Shown here piece by piece: positions 1 through 7,783 of a DNA stretch of 19,117 bases. How positions within the stretch are numbered: position 1 is the first letter of the stretch; the number at the start of each line of letters is the position of its first letter. The stretch spans positions 1 to 19,117 of the forward strand of contig JBEBUW010000087.1 of NCBI GenBank assembly GCA_040393065.1, written 5' to 3'. The stretch is from JACCWM01 sp040393065 (GTDB lineage: Bacteria; Myxococcota_A; Bradymonadia; Bradymonadales; Bradymonadaceae). The translations under genes were made by a program, and so were the position numbers. The notes below the pieces were generated by a model. The model ran no database searches. It worked only from the letters and a program-made list of their open reading frames with translations, and was not told the origin of the DNA.

Positions 1-36
1 TGACGAGGCTCAAGTGCGCAAAAATTCAGGCAGAAA
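1..36 (+). repeat. Left copy of a 36-bp dispersed inverted repeat
   Basis: These 36 bases are repeated in inverted orientation at 19032-19067 with 32 of 36 positions identical; the mismatches are at repeat positions 6, 11, 12 and 28. The most conserved stretch is AGTGCGCAAAAATTC followed by GGCAGAAA. Both copies lie in gene-free DNA outside all genes of the window. The left copy begins at base 1, so its true boundary may lie further left. There is no transposase and no visible target-site duplication, so I call it a dispersed intergenic repeat rather than an insertion sequence. Confidence 0.7.
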
Positions 37-78
37 ATTATAGAAAATTCTGAAAAAATAGAAATTTCTATAATTTTC
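33..78. repeat. 14-bp perfect inverted repeat with nested palindrome
   Basis: The left arm GAAAATTATAGAAA (33-46) is the exact reverse complement of TTTCTATAATTTTC (65-78), with an 18-base spacer. The right arm overlaps a separate 14-bp perfect palindrome, ATAGAAATTTCTAT (58-71). A related copy, GAAATTTCTACATTTTCA, recurs at 121-138, which gives a 60-base direct-repeat spacing. Function is unknown. It could be a repeat-element hairpin or a protein binding site. Confidence 0.6.
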
Positions 79-353
79 ATGTCTTTTCAAGAACTGTTCT
101 GTCCTGGCCGGCCGGTCCTGGAAATTTCTACATTTTCACGAATTTGGGCCGGGCCAGAATTTTCCGTAAGGAAACCCAAAGCAATCACGCTGTATAGAAT
201 CCTTGGCCAGCCCAAACTGCGCCGAACCCGATCGATTGGCATGAAAAAACCCTTCTTGGAGGAGCGAAGTCCCCTATTTCCTCTCATCCTCTGCTTCGGG
301 AGACATTAGCCGACGAGCCCACATATCTTCAGGACCCCATTCATGAAAAAATT

Positions 354-381
354 AAAAATCAAAAATCAAAAATCAAAAATC
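354..381. repeat. Heptanucleotide tandem repeat (AAAAATC)x4
   Basis: Four uninterrupted copies of AAAAATC occupy 354-381. The minus-strand MATE gene stops at 380-382, so its TGA is partly built from the last repeat unit and the repeat runs straight into its 3' untranslated region as GATTTTT units. Such short tandem arrays can change length by slippage. Here a change would alter only the sequence after the stop codon. Confidence 0.85.
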
Positions 382-1726
382 AAAAAAGCGTGCGCCGCAT
401 CCAAGGAATCGCCAGCGTCACCGCTCGCACCCCCATCAGCGCCATCAGGCCCCACCATACCTGCGTTAGCCCCCACCCCATCCTCGGCACCGCCAGTAAA
501 ATCGCTACGGATACCGAAGCCGAAATCACCATCGCAATTGCAAGATACCGAAACGCGCCCGCCCCCATGTATATCCCGTCCCACACGAAAACCAGCCCGT
601 TCAACGGCTGCATAATCGCCACCAACACAAAGATCCCCATCACTGCCTGGATTGTCGTCGCATCGTCAGTAAACATCCGCGGCAAAAGCGGCCCCAACAC
701 AAAAAACACCGCTCCCAACACCAGGCCCAGCCCGACGCCCCATTGCAACAGCCGCACGCCCACCGCACGCGCTCTATCTTCTTCCCTGGCCCCCAGGTGA
801 TGCGCAACCAGCGTCTGTCCTGCCACCGCCAGCGCATCGACCACCAGTGCCAGAAAACCCCAGAGCTGCACCGCAATCTGGTGCGCCGCCACCGCCGTAA
901 CCCCCACCCGGGCCGCCACTGCTGTCGCCAACGTCATCGTGCCCACCAGCGCACCAGTCCGAATCAACAAATGCCCGCCAATCTGCAAAAACGGCACAAT
1001 CTCTCGCAACGCGGGCAGCTTCAGTTCAATTCCGAACTTTTCACGATGCACCTTGAGCAACAGCACCACAAAAACCAGCGCGGCCGACCACTGTGCAATC
1101 ACTGTCGCCCACGCCGCACCGGCAATGCCCCAACCCAACACAAAAATAAAAAGCGGATCCAGCACCAGGTTGACCAGATTCATCCCCAACGCCACCCAGA
1201 GTGGAGTGCGCGTATCCAGAAAACCCCGAAATGCCCCGTGCGAGGCCGTTATCAGCAACACGGCTGGCCCCGCAAACGCTCGAATACGCAAATACGCCAG
1301 CGCCGGTTCGTACATTTCACCGCCGGCCCCCATCACCAGCAAAATCGGCTTCGAAAACGCCAGTAAGCCTGTCGTCGCCACCAGTCCCGCCAGCACCGCC
1401 AGCGTCAGCGCAACTACAACCGACCGCCCCGCTCCTGCACGGTCCCCCTGTCCCAGCGCACGACTCACACGCGGCGTCGTGCCATATGCCAAGAAATTAA
1501 AAACGATGAAGGAAAGCGAAAAAATCGCAGCATTGATCCCCAATGCCGCAAGCGGCACCGCTCCCAGGCGCCCAACAAACATCGTATCCACCAGGGATAC
1601 CAGGGGGTCAATCGCCAGACTCCCCAACGCCGGAATTGCCAGATCCAGAATCCGACGATCTTCCGGATTTTTAAAGAAATTAGATATCTTGAACGACCTG
1701 TACGAAAAACTCCGCAAAGACCTCAA
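380..1726 (-). CDS. DinF-like MATE family multidrug/cation antiporter
   Basis: A hydrophobic protein of about 448 residues, a normal length for a 12-helix MATE transporter. The first helix region has the family pattern P41-x5-D47 followed by TMFVG, then GTTPRVSRALGQGD at about 82-95, typical of the DinF branch. Family members exchange Na+ or H+ for organic compounds at the inner membrane; the substrate cannot be told from sequence. The frame opens with TTG at 1724-1726, overlapping the cmk stop as TTGA. The AAGGGAG sequence ahead of it is very close, and a second TTG three codons later has better spacing, so the exact start is uncertain by a few residues. It is the last gene of the mutL-miaA-hisC-cmk run and is presumably translationally coupled to cmk. 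The stop codon overlaps a heptanucleotide tandem repeat. Confidence 0.9.
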   Translation of the reverse strand: MRSLRSFSYRSFKISNFFKNPEDRRILDLAIPALGSLAIDPLVSLVDTMFVGRLGAVPLAALGINAAIFSLSFIVFNFLAYGTTPRVSRALGQGDRAGAGRSVVVALTLAVLAGLVATTGLLAFSKPILLVMGAGGEMYEPALAYLRIRAFAGPAVLLITASHGAFRGFLDTRTPLWVALGMNLVNLVLDPLFIFVLGWGIAGAAWATVIAQWSAALVFVVLLLKVHREKFGIELKLPALREIVPFLQIGGHLLIRTGALVGTMTLATAVAARVGVTAVAAHQIAVQLWGFLALVVDALAVAGQTLVAHHLGAREEDRARAVGVRLLQWGVGLGLVLGAVFFVLGPLLPRMFTDDATTIQAVMGIFVLVAIMQPLNGLVFVWDGIYMGAGAFRYLAIAMVISASVSVAILLAVPRMGWGLTQVWWGLMALMGVRAVTLAIPWMRRTLF

Positions 1727-2391
1727 TCTCCCTTTTGAAGCGCACGTGCGGCATTCAAAATCGTTTGTACAATCGACTCAATACTGGCTGCCGTAGAATC
1801 GATCTCGCACGCATCCTCCGCGCGACGAAGCGGTGCGATCTCACGCTCCGAATCGCGCCGATCTCGCTCCACAATCTCGCGCAATACCAGGTCATAATCA
1901 GCCACATCCCCCTGCTCACGCATCTGCGCTACCCGACGCTCCGCCCGAATCACCGGCGAAGCCGTCAAAAAGATCTTCAGCTCCGCATCCGGAAACACGA
2001 CCGTTCCAATATCACGCCCCTCCAGCACACTGGAGCGCTTGCGCCCGATGGCCCGCTGCTGTTCCAGCAACGCCTGCCGAACCGCCGGGTGCGCCGATAC
2101 AATACTTGCCCCGCGGCTGGCCTCGGCACTGCGAATTTCCTGCGCCAGCATACGATCATTGCAGTAAACAACGTTCTGACTGTTCTCCAGACGAAACTCA
2201 AAAACCAGTCCACGCGTTAGCTCCGCCACCGCATCGGCATCGGTCAGAGCAATGCCGGCCTGCGCCGCCTGATAAGCCACCGTGCGAAACATCGCGCCCG
2301 TGTCGATCAGTTGAAAACCAAGTTCTTCCGCCAGGCGCCGCGCGATCGTAGATTTACCGGCACCCGCAGGCCCGTCGATTGCTATAATCAT
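1723..2391 (-). CDS. cmk: Cytidylate kinase
   Basis: A 222-residue protein, the usual length for bacterial CMP kinase, which transfers phosphate from ATP to CMP or dCMP in the cytoplasm. The P-loop GPAGAGKST is at residues 7-15, DTGAMFR (usually DTGAMYR) at 30-36, the family signature EGRDIGTVVFP at 124-134, the arginine-rich lid RDRRDSERE at 176-184 and DST at 198-200. The ATG is preceded only by a weak purine stretch (TAAGAAATT). It lies 44 bases after hisC in the same direction, a pairing seen in many proteobacteria, and overlaps the start of the MATE gene. All expected catalytic motifs are intact. Confidence 0.97.
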   Translation of the reverse strand: MIIAIDGPAGAGKSTIARRLAEELGFQLIDTGAMFRTVAYQAAQAGIALTDADAVAELTRGLVFEFRLENSQNVVYCNDRMLAQEIRSAEASRGASIVSAHPAVRQALLEQQRAIGRKRSSVLEGRDIGTVVFPDAELKIFLTASPVIRAERRVAQMREQGDVADYDLVLREIVERDRRDSEREIAPLRRAEDACEIDSTAASIESIVQTILNAARALQKGD

Positions 2392-2435
2392 AATTTCTTA
2401 CAGTACTGATAAATTAGGAGTTACAAACCGAGGCT

Positions 2436-3560
2436 TTAAGCTTCTAGTTCGGTTAATTGGGTCAAAACATCAAAAAGTGCATCACAACAACGCTGAACCT
2501 GCGCCTCCGTTCCGATTGTAATCCGCAAATCATTCACAAGCGGTCCCGGTCCGAGCGGGCGCACGATCACACCGCGCTGCAAAAGCAGGTCATACACCTT
2601 TTTGCCCTCATGCGGCGTACGCACAAGCAAAAAGTTAGTCTGGCTCGGAATCCAGCTCACCCCGAGATATGCCATCGCACGCAGTCGCTCTTCCATCAAC
2701 GCGCGACCTTCAATATTCATCGCAAGTGAACGCGCGACAAAATCCGCATCCCCGATCGCAGCCGCTGCCCCTACCTGCGCCAACGCGCTGCAATTGAATG
2801 GCTCACGCACCCGATTGATCAAATCAATCATTTCCGCGGTACCAATCGCATACCCGGCCCGCAATCCGCCCAGCCCGTAGCATTTGCTAAACGAGCGACA
2901 GATAAGCAAACGTTCACGCTCCCCACGCATCTTTTCTGCGCTCTCATAATCGTCGGCCGTCACATACTCATGGTACGCTTCGTCCACAACCACCACGATA
3001 TCGTCGCGAACCGCGCGCAAAAACGCTCGCAACCGCTGCGAATTCACATACGTCCCGGTCGGATTATTCGGATTCGCCACAAAAATCATTTTTGTTTCCG
3101 GACGAATCGCAGCCAGCATCGCATCCAGATCATGCACCAGATCGTCTTTCATCGGCACAATCGTCGTCGCTACATTTTGCGCCTGTAAAATGATCTTATA
3201 GGCGACAAACGAACAATCCGAGATCACCGCATGATCCACACCGGCGCTACAAAACGTGCGAACGGCCAGCGTCAAAAGCTCATTGGAACCGTTCCCCGTC
3301 GTTATTTCCACCGGATCAATGCCATGAAATGCGGCCAGTGTATCGCGCAACGCAAACGCCGCACCGTCCGGGTAGATATGCATCTCAGCAATATGCTGCC
3401 TCACCGCCTCCATCGCCAGCGGACTCGGACCCAGCGGGTTCTCGTTGCTTGCCAGCTTGATCGAACCCGTGATCCCCAGTTCACGCTCAAGCTCGGAAAT
3501 CGGTTTGCCCGGAACATAGGCTTTCAACGTTGTAATATTGCTTGCTGCAAGTGGTTTCAT
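2436..3560 (-). CDS. hisC: Histidinol-phosphate aminotransferase
   Basis: A 374-residue fold-type I PLP aminotransferase. In the HisC family this enzyme converts imidazole acetol phosphate to histidinol phosphate with glutamate as amino donor. Visible motifs are SNENPLGPS at 38-46, ANPNNPTG at 162-169, VVDEAYHEY at 191-199 and the PLP-lysine motif SFSKCYGLGGLRAGY at 223-237, with K226 as the Schiff-base lysine. The ATG at 3558-3560 follows a short AGG. The gene sits 41 bases downstream of miaA and 44 bases upstream of cmk. No other his gene is in the window, so it is separated from the rest of the pathway here. Some HisC-like enzymes also act on aromatic amino acid precursors, and a dual role cannot be excluded. 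Confidence 0.95.
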   Translation of the reverse strand: MKPLAASNITTLKAYVPGKPISELERELGITGSIKLASNENPLGPSPLAMEAVRQHIAEMHIYPDGAAFALRDTLAAFHGIDPVEITTGNGSNELLTLAVRTFCSAGVDHAVISDCSFVAYKIILQAQNVATTIVPMKDDLVHDLDAMLAAIRPETKMIFVANPNNPTGTYVNSQRLRAFLRAVRDDIVVVVDEAYHEYVTADDYESAEKMRGERERLLICRSFSKCYGLGGLRAGYAIGTAEMIDLINRVREPFNCSALAQVGAAAAIGDADFVARSLAMNIEGRALMEERLRAMAYLGVSWIPSQTNFLLVRTPHEGKKVYDLLLQRGVIVRPLGPGPLVNDLRITIGTEAQVQRCCDALFDVLTQLTELEA

Positions 3561-3601
3561 GGCCTGGATCCCATTTTCATGAATGAAGAAATCAACTGCA
3601 A

Positions 3602-4618
3602 TTAAACGACCGCATAAGAATCGACCCGGGCCCAGCGCATTTCTGGCCGGCCTCCTTCCAAAAACAAAGCAAAATCCGCCAGAACTTCGGCCGGAATCAT
3701 ACCTTCCTTCAATATCGGAGCAAGTGCCCAGTGCGTTCCTGGCTCACGGCGCATCCACGAAATCTGCTGCTTCGCGTACCGTCGTGTTTCACGCTTTATA
3801 TCCGCCACGCACTCATCTAACGCCACGCCGCCGACCACATGCTCGCCCATCTGCCTGTAGCCGAGACTCTGCAGAGGCTTCAGCGTATGCGCAAAACCAC
3901 GTGCCAAAAGCCCCTCAAACTCCGCCTGCAAACCGGCCGCCATCATCGCGTCCACCCGCGCATCGATCCGCCCATACAACTCCGGCCGAGGACGAATCAT
4001 CGCAATCTTCAATGCATGGTAGGATGGCTTCGAAAACCGATGCTCACGCTGATGTTCACTGAGCGGCTTTCCGGTTTGCTCAAACACTTCCAGCCCGCGC
4101 GTAATCCGAATCAAATCGTTTGCATGAATCCGTCCTGCCAGCTCCGGATCGACTTCCTGCAACCTGGCATACAAAGGCCCTGCGCCCTGCTCCTCGGCCA
4201 GGCGTCGATACCGCTCGCGCAACTCCGCACTTGGCTCCGGCGCATCGAACAAACCGTGCACAAGAATCCGGATATACAATCCGGTTCCTCCCACCACGAT
4301 CGGTACACGCCCACGCTCCAGAATATCCGCAATCGCCGCGTTTGCCTGCGCCTTAAAGTCTGCCACGTTGAACTCTTCGTCCGGCTCACAAATATCCACC
4401 AGATGATGACGTACCCGCGCACGCTCCTCAGCCGTTGCCTTCGCCGTCCCGATATCCAGATAGCGATACACCTGCAGGCTGTCGCAATTCACAATTTCTC
4501 CGCCCAGCGCTTCGGCCAGCGCCAGCGAAAAATTCGTTTTCCCCACCCCGGTCGGTCCTCCGAGCACGATGATTCGAGGTAAACCCTCCAGATCTTCTTC
4601 GGAGAAATCAAACTCCAT
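3602..4618 (-). CDS. miaA: tRNA dimethylallyltransferase
   Basis: A 338-residue protein that in this family transfers a dimethylallyl group to A37 of tRNAs reading UNN codons. The P-loop GGPTGVGKT is at 20-28, the DSLQVYRYLDIGTAK segment at 46-60, VVGGTGLYI at 108-116, and the conserved SLGYRQMGEH at 251-260. The ATG at 4616-4618 follows GGGAT. The protein runs some 25-30 residues past the common length, with an N-terminal acidic leader of about 13 residues before the core strand and a C-terminal tail after the RRYAKQQISWMRR region. It lies 59 bases downstream of mutL, matching the widespread mutL-miaA gene order. Confidence 0.96.
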   Translation of the reverse strand: MEFDFSEEDLEGLPRIIVLGGPTGVGKTNFSLALAEALGGEIVNCDSLQVYRYLDIGTAKATAEERARVRHHLVDICEPDEEFNVADFKAQANAAIADILERGRVPIVVGGTGLYIRILVHGLFDAPEPSAELRERYRRLAEEQGAGPLYARLQEVDPELAGRIHANDLIRITRGLEVFEQTGKPLSEHQREHRFSKPSYHALKIAMIRPRPELYGRIDARVDAMMAAGLQAEFEGLLARGFAHTLKPLQSLGYRQMGEHVVGGVALDECVADIKRETRRYAKQQISWMRREPGTHWALAPILKEGMIPAEVLADFALFLEGGRPEMRWARVDSYAVV

Positions 4619-4677
4619 AACGCCATCCCGCTTTATCGAAAGCTGTTAACCGTCCAATGATGATTGCAATGTGCGGC

Positions 4678-6705
4678 TTAACGACGCTCAAACGACTTTT
4701 CCAACTCAAAAAGAGGAATCCGATAGTAAACCGGCCGCCCATGCGGGCAGTTCGCCCGGAACTCAATCGCATCCATTTGTTCAAGTAAACTCTCACATTC
4801 CTCAAGACTGAGTGGCGTTGGCCCGCGCACCACCGCATGACAGGCCATTCTTGCTAGAACCGCCTCCATCGCTTCCTGCACACGATCCGAACGACCGATA
4901 TTGGACAAATCATCGAGCGCATCACGGATCAACCGTTCATGCCGCGCGCCGCTCAACACCGCCGGCACACTTTTGAGCACAAATGACTGACCACCGAAAG
5001 GCTCAATCTCAAAACCTGCATCCCGAAAAAACGTCAGATTCTCTTCCAGACAATCCGCACGCAACGCATCCAGCTCCATCCTGAGCGGAAACAACAAAGG
5101 CTGCGTCTCCTTATGTTCCTTCGCAAACAATGCCCGCAAGCGTTCAAATCCGATCCGTTCATGCGCAGCATGCTGATCGATGATCACCAGCCCGGAAACA
5201 TCCTCGCACACAATATATGCCCTGCGAAATTGCCCGATCACGCGCAAAGTCGAAAAATACCCGGCGCCGCCCTCCGTGATACCATCTTCCGGCGGCATCA
5301 GACCGGTTGCGCCAAGACTCACCCGCGGCGGAAGCCCGAGAGGCGCTGCCGCAGCCAACGCAAATCCCTGCTGTAAGCTCACCGGATCGTGATCGCCATC
5401 CACCGATCCCAGAAACGGCGATACAAACTCCCCTGCACTGCGACCGAATCCCTGCTTACCCTGCCCCCATGCCGGCGCGATTTCCGACATTCGACGGTGA
5501 CGCGCATTCAACGGCTCCAGCCGCGCCATCCCCGGCGACACATACACCCCGCCTCCCCCAAAGTCTTCCATTTCCGCTTCTTCCTCGCGCTTCGAATTGC
5601 GAAGCGCATAATTCTTCGCCTCCTGCGACAGCCACGGCGCTTCTGCCAACGCATCGGCCAACGCGTGATACACCGCACGATAAATCGGCTGCGTATCATG
5701 AAATCGCACCTCGGTTTTGGCCGGATGAACATTCACGTCGACGAGATGAAACGGAACGTCAACAAACAAAATCACCGACGGATACCGCCCCGCATCCAAT
5801 AATTGACGATACGCCCCCTGAATCGCCGCCCGAATCGTGCGATCATTCACATAGCGGCCATTTACAAACGTATAAATATTTGCCGAACTACGCTGCGAAT
5901 GCCCCGCCCTCGAAAAATATCCTCGCGCAACCACGCCCCCAATCGCTGGATATTCCGCCGTCGGATATAGATCGTCATAAACCTCCCGCCCCAGAAGTTC
6001 CAAAATCCGATCTTTCAAATTCTCAGCAGCCGGCAAATCCAACCGAACCTTGCCATCGCGCCGCAACACAAACCGCACATCCGGCCGCGCAAGCGCCATG
6101 CGCATCAACATTTCCGTAATATGACGCGCCTCCGTTCCCGGCGCCTTCATAAACTTCAATCGCGCCGGCGTATTAAAAAACAGCTCCTCGATGGTAATCG
6201 TCGTCCCGGCTGCCATCCCCACATCTTCAATTTCCTGCAACACGCCGCCTTCAATATACAGGCGAGTCCCGCTCAGCTCGCCATGAGGCTTCGTGCGAAT
6301 TTCCATCCTCGAAACCGAACCAATCGACGGCAAAGCCTCGCCACGAAACCCGAGCGTCGCAATCGAAAACAAATCATCTACCGACGAAATCTTACTCGTC
6401 GCATGACGCTCCAGTGCACGCAGCGCGTTCTCACGGGTCATCCCGGAACCATCATCCTCGATGCGAATCACATTGCGCCCGCCCTCCTCAATGGTGACCT
6501 CGACCCGCCTGGCCCCTGCATCCAGACTGTTCTCGACCAGCTCCTTCACCACGGAAGACGGCCGCTCCACAACCTCACCAGCCGCAATCTGATTTGCGAG
6601 CTCCGGCGGCAAAACCGCCACCGCCAATCCCCGCTGACGCTCCAGATCTTCGCTGACTTTTGAATTTTCAGACGTTTCCGAAAGAGGTTTCTCAGAAAAA
6701 CTCAT
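4678..6705 (-). CDS. mutL: DNA mismatch repair protein MutL (endonuclease type)
   Basis: A 675-residue MutL. The N-terminal GHKL ATPase shows the general-base Glu in VVKELVENSLDAGA (about 53-66), DDGSGM (84-89), GFRGEALPSIG (119-129) and VDVNVHPAKTEVRF (323-336). A low-complexity linker of about 360-480 joins the C-terminal dimerisation domain. That domain carries the metal-dependent nicking motif DQHAAHERIGFE (510-521, pattern DQHAx2Ex4E), ACHAVVRG (621-628) and CPHGRP (653-658). It is therefore predicted to nick DNA itself, as in MutH-lacking bacteria. I chose the ATG at 6703-6705; an adjacent in-frame TTG one codon upstream is possible. About 30 N-terminal residues precede the conserved core. 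It is the first gene of the minus-strand run. Confidence 0.96.
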   Translation of the reverse strand: MSFSEKPLSETSENSKVSEDLERQRGLAVAVLPPELANQIAAGEVVERPSSVVKELVENSLDAGARRVEVTIEEGGRNVIRIEDDGSGMTRENALRALERHATSKISSVDDLFSIATLGFRGEALPSIGSVSRMEIRTKPHGELSGTRLYIEGGVLQEIEDVGMAAGTTITIEELFFNTPARLKFMKAPGTEARHITEMLMRMALARPDVRFVLRRDGKVRLDLPAAENLKDRILELLGREVYDDLYPTAEYPAIGGVVARGYFSRAGHSQRSSANIYTFVNGRYVNDRTIRAAIQGAYRQLLDAGRYPSVILFVDVPFHLVDVNVHPAKTEVRFHDTQPIYRAVYHALADALAEAPWLSQEAKNYALRNSKREEEAEMEDFGGGGVYVSPGMARLEPLNARHRRMSEIAPAWGQGKQGFGRSAGEFVSPFLGSVDGDHDPVSLQQGFALAAAAPLGLPPRVSLGATGLMPPEDGITEGGAGYFSTLRVIGQFRRAYIVCEDVSGLVIIDQHAAHERIGFERLRALFAKEHKETQPLLFPLRMELDALRADCLEENLTFFRDAGFEIEPFGGQSFVLKSVPAVLSGARHERLIRDALDDLSNIGRSDRVQEAMEAVLARMACHAVVRGPTPLSLEECESLLEQMDAIEFRANCPHGRPVYYRIPLFELEKSFERR

Positions 6706-6817
6706 CAATACATCTCATCAAATACGGGTTATCGTACTGCACGCCAGTGGTGGTCAGGCACTGCTACAAGAGTTGCGCATCTCCAGTCGTTCTGGGAAGT
6801 TCCAGTCCAGACCGGCA

Positions 6818-6829
6818 TTCTTATAAGAA
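6818..6829. promoter_or_regulatory. Palindrome TTCTTATAAGAA, candidate -10 region in the divergent spacer
   Basis: A perfect 12-bp palindrome in the 199-bp spacer between mutL (minus) and the CPBP gene (plus). It contains TATAAG on both strands, which matches the sigma-70 -10 consensus at five of six positions, but the corresponding -35 positions are poor on both sides (TTATGA on the minus strand, TTCCAG on the plus strand). It may serve transcription in either direction or bind a regulator. The rest of the spacer shows nothing else clear. Confidence 0.3.
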
Positions 6830-6904
6830 ACCGCCGAACCGCATCATAACTTTCTCAAAGCACTGCCCATTTCTCTCATTTGCTCCCTACTTACTGATTT
6901 CGCC

Positions 6905-7741
6905 ATGATAAATCGTATCAAAACCGCTGTCGCTGACCTGCGGCAAGCCAACGCCCTCGTTGATGACGAAAGCGCACGTCACCAGGCCAGTCAACCTCCC
7001 GGCAGCCTGGACGGTCAGCCTATCACCATCATGATTGTGGCCTGCGTCATCCTCAGCCTGCTCGAATACTATGGCGGCTCCAATCAGTGGAAAACCCTGG
7101 CCATACCGCTCGGTTTCTTTATCCAGGAACCGATGGACACGCTGACCTCAATCTTTCGCAGTGGCGAATACGCGCGTCTATCACGTCTGGCCTACTGGTC
7201 CATTTCCACATTTATCGGCTACCTGATCATTCCAGTTCTCTTTGTGAAATTTGTTTTCCGCAAACGCCTGCGTGATTTTGGCATGTCCCTTCATGGGGCC
7301 CTGAAACACTGGAAAATCTACGTCGGACTGTACCTGATCGTATTGCCTGCCGTTTATATCGTCTCTTTTACGCCTAGTTTTCAGAAAACCTATCCGTTTT
7401 ATGAACACGCCAGCCGCAGTTTATTCGACTTCTTCGCCTGGCAAGCTCTCTACGCTATGCAATTCATGGCGCTCGAGTTTTTCTACCGTGGATTCATGAT
7501 CCATGGCCTCAAACACCGCTTTGGTATCTATGCGATTCTTGTCCCCATCATTCCTTACTGCATGATTCATTTCGGCAAACCGCTTCCCGAAACGCTCGGC
7601 GCAATCATTGCCGGAGTGGCGCTGGGCATGCTCGCGCTGCATACCCGCACGATCTGGCTCGGCGTGATCATTCACATTTCCGTCGCGGTCACCATGGATT
7701 TCTTCTCCCTGCTTAATCAGGGAAAAATCCAACTTTTTTAG
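6905..7741 (+). CDS. CPBP family intramembrane protease-like protein
   Basis: A 278-residue polytopic membrane protein with a polar N-terminal 38 residues followed by several hydrophobic helices (roughly 40-55, 95-118, 137-155, 178-192, 208-222, 231-246, 250-268). The C-terminal half fits the CPBP (Abi/CaaX protease-like) core: motif 1 as LEFFYRGF with E191 and R195, motif 2 as YCMIH with H222, and motif 3 centred on H257. The first Glu of the usual EExxxR is Leu here, the FxxxH Phe is Tyr, and the residue four after H257 is Ala rather than Asn or Asp, so activity is less certain than the fold. The ATG at 6905 has no strong ribosome binding site. It stands alone, divergent from mutL and convergent with lexA. 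Its substrate is unknown. Confidence 0.8.
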   Translation: MINRIKTAVADLRQANALVDDESARHQASQPPGSLDGQPITIMIVACVILSLLEYYGGSNQWKTLAIPLGFFIQEPMDTLTSIFRSGEYARLSRLAYWSISTFIGYLIIPVLFVKFVFRKRLRDFGMSLHGALKHWKIYVGLYLIVLPAVYIVSFTPSFQKTYPFYEHASRSLFDFFAWQALYAMQFMALEFFYRGFMIHGLKHRFGIYAILVPIIPYCMIHFGKPLPETLGAIIAGVALGMLALHTRTIWLGVIIHISVAVTMDFFSLLNQGKIQLF

Positions 7742-7783
7742 AATCTCCCCCAAAATACTTCAGGCATTTCGGTCGCGCAAAAC

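Larger units (their letters stand above)
1..379. other. Gene-free, AT-rich, palindrome-rich intergenic region
   Basis: No credible gene is seen here. The short open frames on both strands overlap each other, lack ribosome binding sites and resemble nothing known. The stretch holds the left copy of the 36-bp repeat (1-36), a 14-bp inverted repeat (33-46 and 65-78), a palindrome at 58-71, an 11-base palindrome AGAACTGTTCT (90-100), a GGCCGGCCGG block (106-115) flanked by two TCCTGG direct repeats (102-107, 116-121), and an imperfect GC-centred dyad around 147-171. It lies downstream of the minus-strand operon that ends with the MATE gene. No clear intrinsic terminator for that operon was found, only T-rich sequence on the minus strand after the stop codon. 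Confidence 0.6.

Noticed and set aside
1..36. CRISPR repeat (36-nt length is typical)
   Set aside because: Only two inverted single copies 19 kb apart, with no spacer array and no cas gene.
79..309. Two overlapping short open frames on opposite strands in the left intergenic region
   Set aside because: Composition follows the palindromic repeats, neither has a ribosome binding site, and the peptides resemble nothing known.
309..323. GCCGACGAGCCCACA similar to 18969-18983 (12 of 15)
   Set aside because: Short match with three transitions; could be chance and does not extend.
939..1796. 285-codon open frame antisense to the MATE gene
   Set aside because: Shadow of a well-supported transporter; low-complexity Ser/Pro/Ala product.
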